This document shows positions 12,988-15,137 of a stretch of DNA of 15,137 nt, in pieces (positions within the stretch are counted from its first letter, which is position 1; every line of letters starts with the position of its first letter). Source of the stretch: an uncultured Sphingorhabdus sp. (lineage in GTDB: Bacteria > Pseudomonadota > Alphaproteobacteria > Sphingomonadales > Sphingomonadaceae); the NCBI GenBank assembly GCA_937873665.1, contig CALMYW010000494.1, positions 1-15,137 of the forward strand. Direction: 5' to 3'. The notes under the pieces were generated by a model. It did not search any database and was not told the origin of the DNA. It saw only the letters and a list, made by a program, of their open reading frames with translations. A program made the translations under genes and the position numbers.

Positions 12988-15111
12988 ATGCAATTCAGAA
13001 TAGCAGACACCTTCACTGACAGCCTCGCCAAACTCACGGGGGATGAGCAAAAAGCAGTCAAGACGACTGCGTTTGACTTGCAATTGAACCCGGCTCACCC
13101 AAGCATGAGCCTGCACAAGATCGAGCAGTCAAAAGATAAGAATTTCTGGTCGGTCAGGGTCAGCAGTGATATTCGACTAATCGTGCACAAGACGGCCACC
13201 AGTTTTTTGCTCTGCTATGTTGATCACCACGATAAGGCTTACAAGTGGGCCGAGCGTCGAAAGCTGGAAGTGCATCCCAAGACTGGGGCTGCTCAGTGGG
13301 TTGAGATTCGTGAACGCGTTGAAGAAGTCGTGGTTCGCGCTGGCGAGGTGGCAGGGGCGCCTGATGGTGTCAAGGCCAATCCATCGAAGCCGGTTGGTGT
13401 GCCAAAGGCAAGGAGCTTGTTGTTCGACGGGCGCTCTGATGACGAACTGTTGAGCTATGGCGTTCCATCCGAATGGCTGGCTGACGTGCGTAAGGCGGAC
13501 GAAAACAGTCTGTTGGTGCTGGCTGACCATCTTCCTGCCGAGGCTGCCGAGGCCTTGCTAGAACTGGCAACGGGCGGAGCGCCGAAGCCTGTGGCGGCGA
13601 TCCAACCGGGTGCCGATCCATTCAGCCACCCAGATGCACAGCGCCGATTCCGAGTCATGAAAGATGTGGAAGAACTGGAGCGTGCGCTAGACTTTCCTTG
13701 GGAGAAGTGGACTGTCTTTCTTCACCCGGCGCAGCGGCAATGGGTTGAGCGCGACTACCCCGGGCCTGCCCGAATATCTGGCCCCGCAGGCACGGGCAAG
13801 ACCATCGTGGCATTGCATCGTGCGGTTCACTTGGCCCGCCAGCATCAAGACAGCCGGGTGCTCCTGGCGACGTTTTCCGAGACCCTGGCCAGTGCCTTGG
13901 CTACCAAGCTGCAAAACCTGATCAGAAATCAACCGAGGCTGGCCGAGCGGCTGGAGGTTCAGTCCATGTCGGCCATTGGTGCTCGCTTGTATGCGGCGCA
14001 TTGGGGAAAGCCGAAACTTGCCTCTCAGGCACAGATCGTTCGGGTCTTGCTTGACGCGGCAAAGGCAGACACTAGCTTGAAGTTCGGCCAACGGTTCCTG
14101 CTAGGTGAGTGGAATGATCTTGTTGATGCTTGGCAGTTGAAGACGTGGGAGGCCTATCGGGATGTGAAGCGGCTGGGGCGTAAGACCCGGCTTTCGGAGT
14201 CCCAGCGCCTCGCCCTATGGACTGTTTTTGAGCGCACGCAAGAAGAGTTGAAGCAGGCAGGATTGATCACGCATGCTGAGATGTTCAGTCGCCTTGCAGA
14301 AAAGGCCGCAACGCTGCCGCATCAGCCCTTCGACTTCGTTGTGGTTGATGAGGCGCAGGATGTGAGCATTGCGCAGCTCAAGTTTCTGGCAGCGGTCAGT
14401 ACCAGCCGAGGGCAAGTTCGCCCGAACAGCTTGTTCTTTGCTGGTGACTTGGGGCAGCGAATCTTCCAGCAACCGTTTTCGTGGAAGTCGCTGGGTGTCG
14501 ATATCCGGGGGCGGTCACGCACGCTGCACATCAACTACCGAACGTCGCATCAAATCCGAGCCCAAGCCGACCAATTGCTGGGACCGGATGTCACAGATGT
14601 GGATGGCAATAGCGAGGACCGTCGCGGCACGGTATCGGTCTTTAACGGACCGGCCCCTGACATTCGTTCGTTCAAGTCCGAGGTCGCGGAGTGCAAGGCG
14701 GTTACCGCTTGGATTCTTGACCGGGCGAAAGATGGATTGGCTCCGCACGAGTTAGGTATCTTCGTTCGCTCTGATGCCCAGATACCGCGGGCGGTTGCTG
14801 CCGTTACCGCTGCTGGTATTCCGTTCAACGTTTTGGACGAGCATGTGGAGACAACCAACGGGCAAGCCAGTGTCTGCACCATGCACTTGGCAAAAGGGTT
14901 GGAGTTCCGCGCAGTGGTTGTGATGGCCTGCGACGACGAGGTGATCCCATTGCAGGAACGCGTCGAGGCGGTCACGGACGATGCTGACATTGAAGAGGTC
15001 TACAACACCGAGCGCAATCTCCTTTATGTAGCTTGCACTCGGGCCCGGGATCGGCTGTTGGTGACGAGCGCCGACCCGGCTTCGGAGTTTCTGGAGGATC
15101 TGCGGGGCTGA
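12988..15111 (+). CDS. SF1 UvrD-like helicase with N-terminal RelE/ParE-like domain
   Basis: 707 aa. Residues about 1-95 look like a RelE/ParE toxin fold: an FTDSLAKL helix, a QLNPAHPSMSLHKI turn, WSVRVSSDIRLIVHK strands and a final HHDKAYKWAERRK. A linker (about 95-225) leads to an SF1 motor with Walker A GPAGTGKT (265-272), DEAQD Walker B (454-458), HLAKGLEF (633-640) and LYVACTRARD (679-688). Such proteins should translocate on single-stranded DNA or RNA. The RelE-like part may bind or cut RNA, or only mediate contacts. No antitoxin gene adjoins it. It follows the nitrilase by 42 nt with no good Shine-Dalgarno, so translation may be weak or depend on upstream ribosomes. GC is high (70 % in line 13741-13800), like res. 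The helicase call is firm; the RelE-like fold is a pattern match. Confidence 0.92.
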   Translation: MQFRIADTFTDSLAKLTGDEQKAVKTTAFDLQLNPAHPSMSLHKIEQSKDKNFWSVRVSSDIRLIVHKTATSFLLCYVDHHDKAYKWAERRKLEVHPKTGAAQWVEIRERVEEVVVRAGEVAGAPDGVKANPSKPVGVPKARSLLFDGRSDDELLSYGVPSEWLADVRKADENSLLVLADHLPAEAAEALLELATGGAPKPVAAIQPGADPFSHPDAQRRFRVMKDVEELERALDFPWEKWTVFLHPAQRQWVERDYPGPARISGPAGTGKTIVALHRAVHLARQHQDSRVLLATFSETLASALATKLQNLIRNQPRLAERLEVQSMSAIGARLYAAHWGKPKLASQAQIVRVLLDAAKADTSLKFGQRFLLGEWNDLVDAWQLKTWEAYRDVKRLGRKTRLSESQRLALWTVFERTQEELKQAGLITHAEMFSRLAEKAATLPHQPFDFVVVDEAQDVSIAQLKFLAAVSTSRGQVRPNSLFFAGDLGQRIFQQPFSWKSLGVDIRGRSRTLHINYRTSHQIRAQADQLLGPDVTDVDGNSEDRRGTVSVFNGPAPDIRSFKSEVAECKAVTAWILDRAKDGLAPHELGIFVRSDAQIPRAVAAVTAAGIPFNVLDEHVETTNGQASVCTMHLAKGLEFRAVVVMACDDEVIPLQERVEAVTDDADIEEVYNTERNLLYVACTRARDRLLVTSADPASEFLEDLRG

Positions 15112-15137
15112 ACCACAGGTCGTCCTCAACCTCGTCA

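Noticed and set aside
1..15137. CRISPR array, insertion sequence or integrase gene
   Set aside because: No regularly spaced direct repeats were seen, no terminal inverted repeats flank any gene, and none of the credible proteins carries transposase or recombinase motifs.

Overview
The window looks like the tRNA-proximal end of a genomic island in a GC-rich proteobacterium, most likely a betaproteobacterium (Burkholderiales). I base this on gene families, codon use and the style of the tRNA; I see no species marker. It opens in the 3' half of a tRNA-Ser, probably anticodon GCT, a common integration site. No integrase, transposase, CRISPR array or second copy of the tRNA end is visible, so the island limits are not proven.

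Left part (about 55-4170), poorly known cargo. A strong hairpin terminator follows the tRNA. A non-coding stretch with an unusual amount of potential RNA secondary structure then leads into a 167-aa protein (452-955), which resembles a papain-like/C39 peptidase lacking its catalytic Cys, and a 278-aa protein of unknown function (999-1835). A convergent XRE-type repressor gene (2186-1812, minus strand) sits head to head with a two-gene ATGA-overlapping operon: an exported or membrane protein with a C-terminal zinc ribbon (2276-3127) and a secreted NlpC/P60-like cysteine peptidase (3124-3924). Three near-copies of CGAnATtCGT lie in and beside the repressor/operon intergenic region and are candidate operators.

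Right part (4171-15111), an anti-phage defence operon of five tightly spaced genes on the plus strand. A Type III-like restriction subunit (DEAH helicase plus C-terminal PD-(D/E)XK nuclease) is followed 1 nt later by a large beta-class adenine methyltransferase (DPPY motif), then 1 nt later by a reverse transcriptase (YVDD), 4 nt later by a nitrilase-fold hydrolase with an intact Glu-Lys-Cys triad, and 42 nt later by an SF1 UvrD-like helicase with an N-terminal RelE/ParE-like domain. The RT plus nitrilase pair resembles the RT-nitrilase class of defence-associated reverse transcriptases (DRT type 1, UG1-like), here as two separate genes. The RT and nitrilase genes, and the middle of the methyltransferase gene, have clearly lower GC than the restriction and helicase genes (sampled 60-base lines: 33-47 % against 62-72 %). 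This suggests that a DRT cassette and a swapped target-recognition segment were recombined into an older restriction-modification/helicase operon.

How the genes may work together (inference): the methyltransferase marks self DNA, the Res subunit translocates and cuts unmodified DNA, and the RelE-helicase and RT-nitrilase modules act as added or back-up layers. Co-transcription is implied by the spacing. Direct functional coupling is not shown by the sequence.
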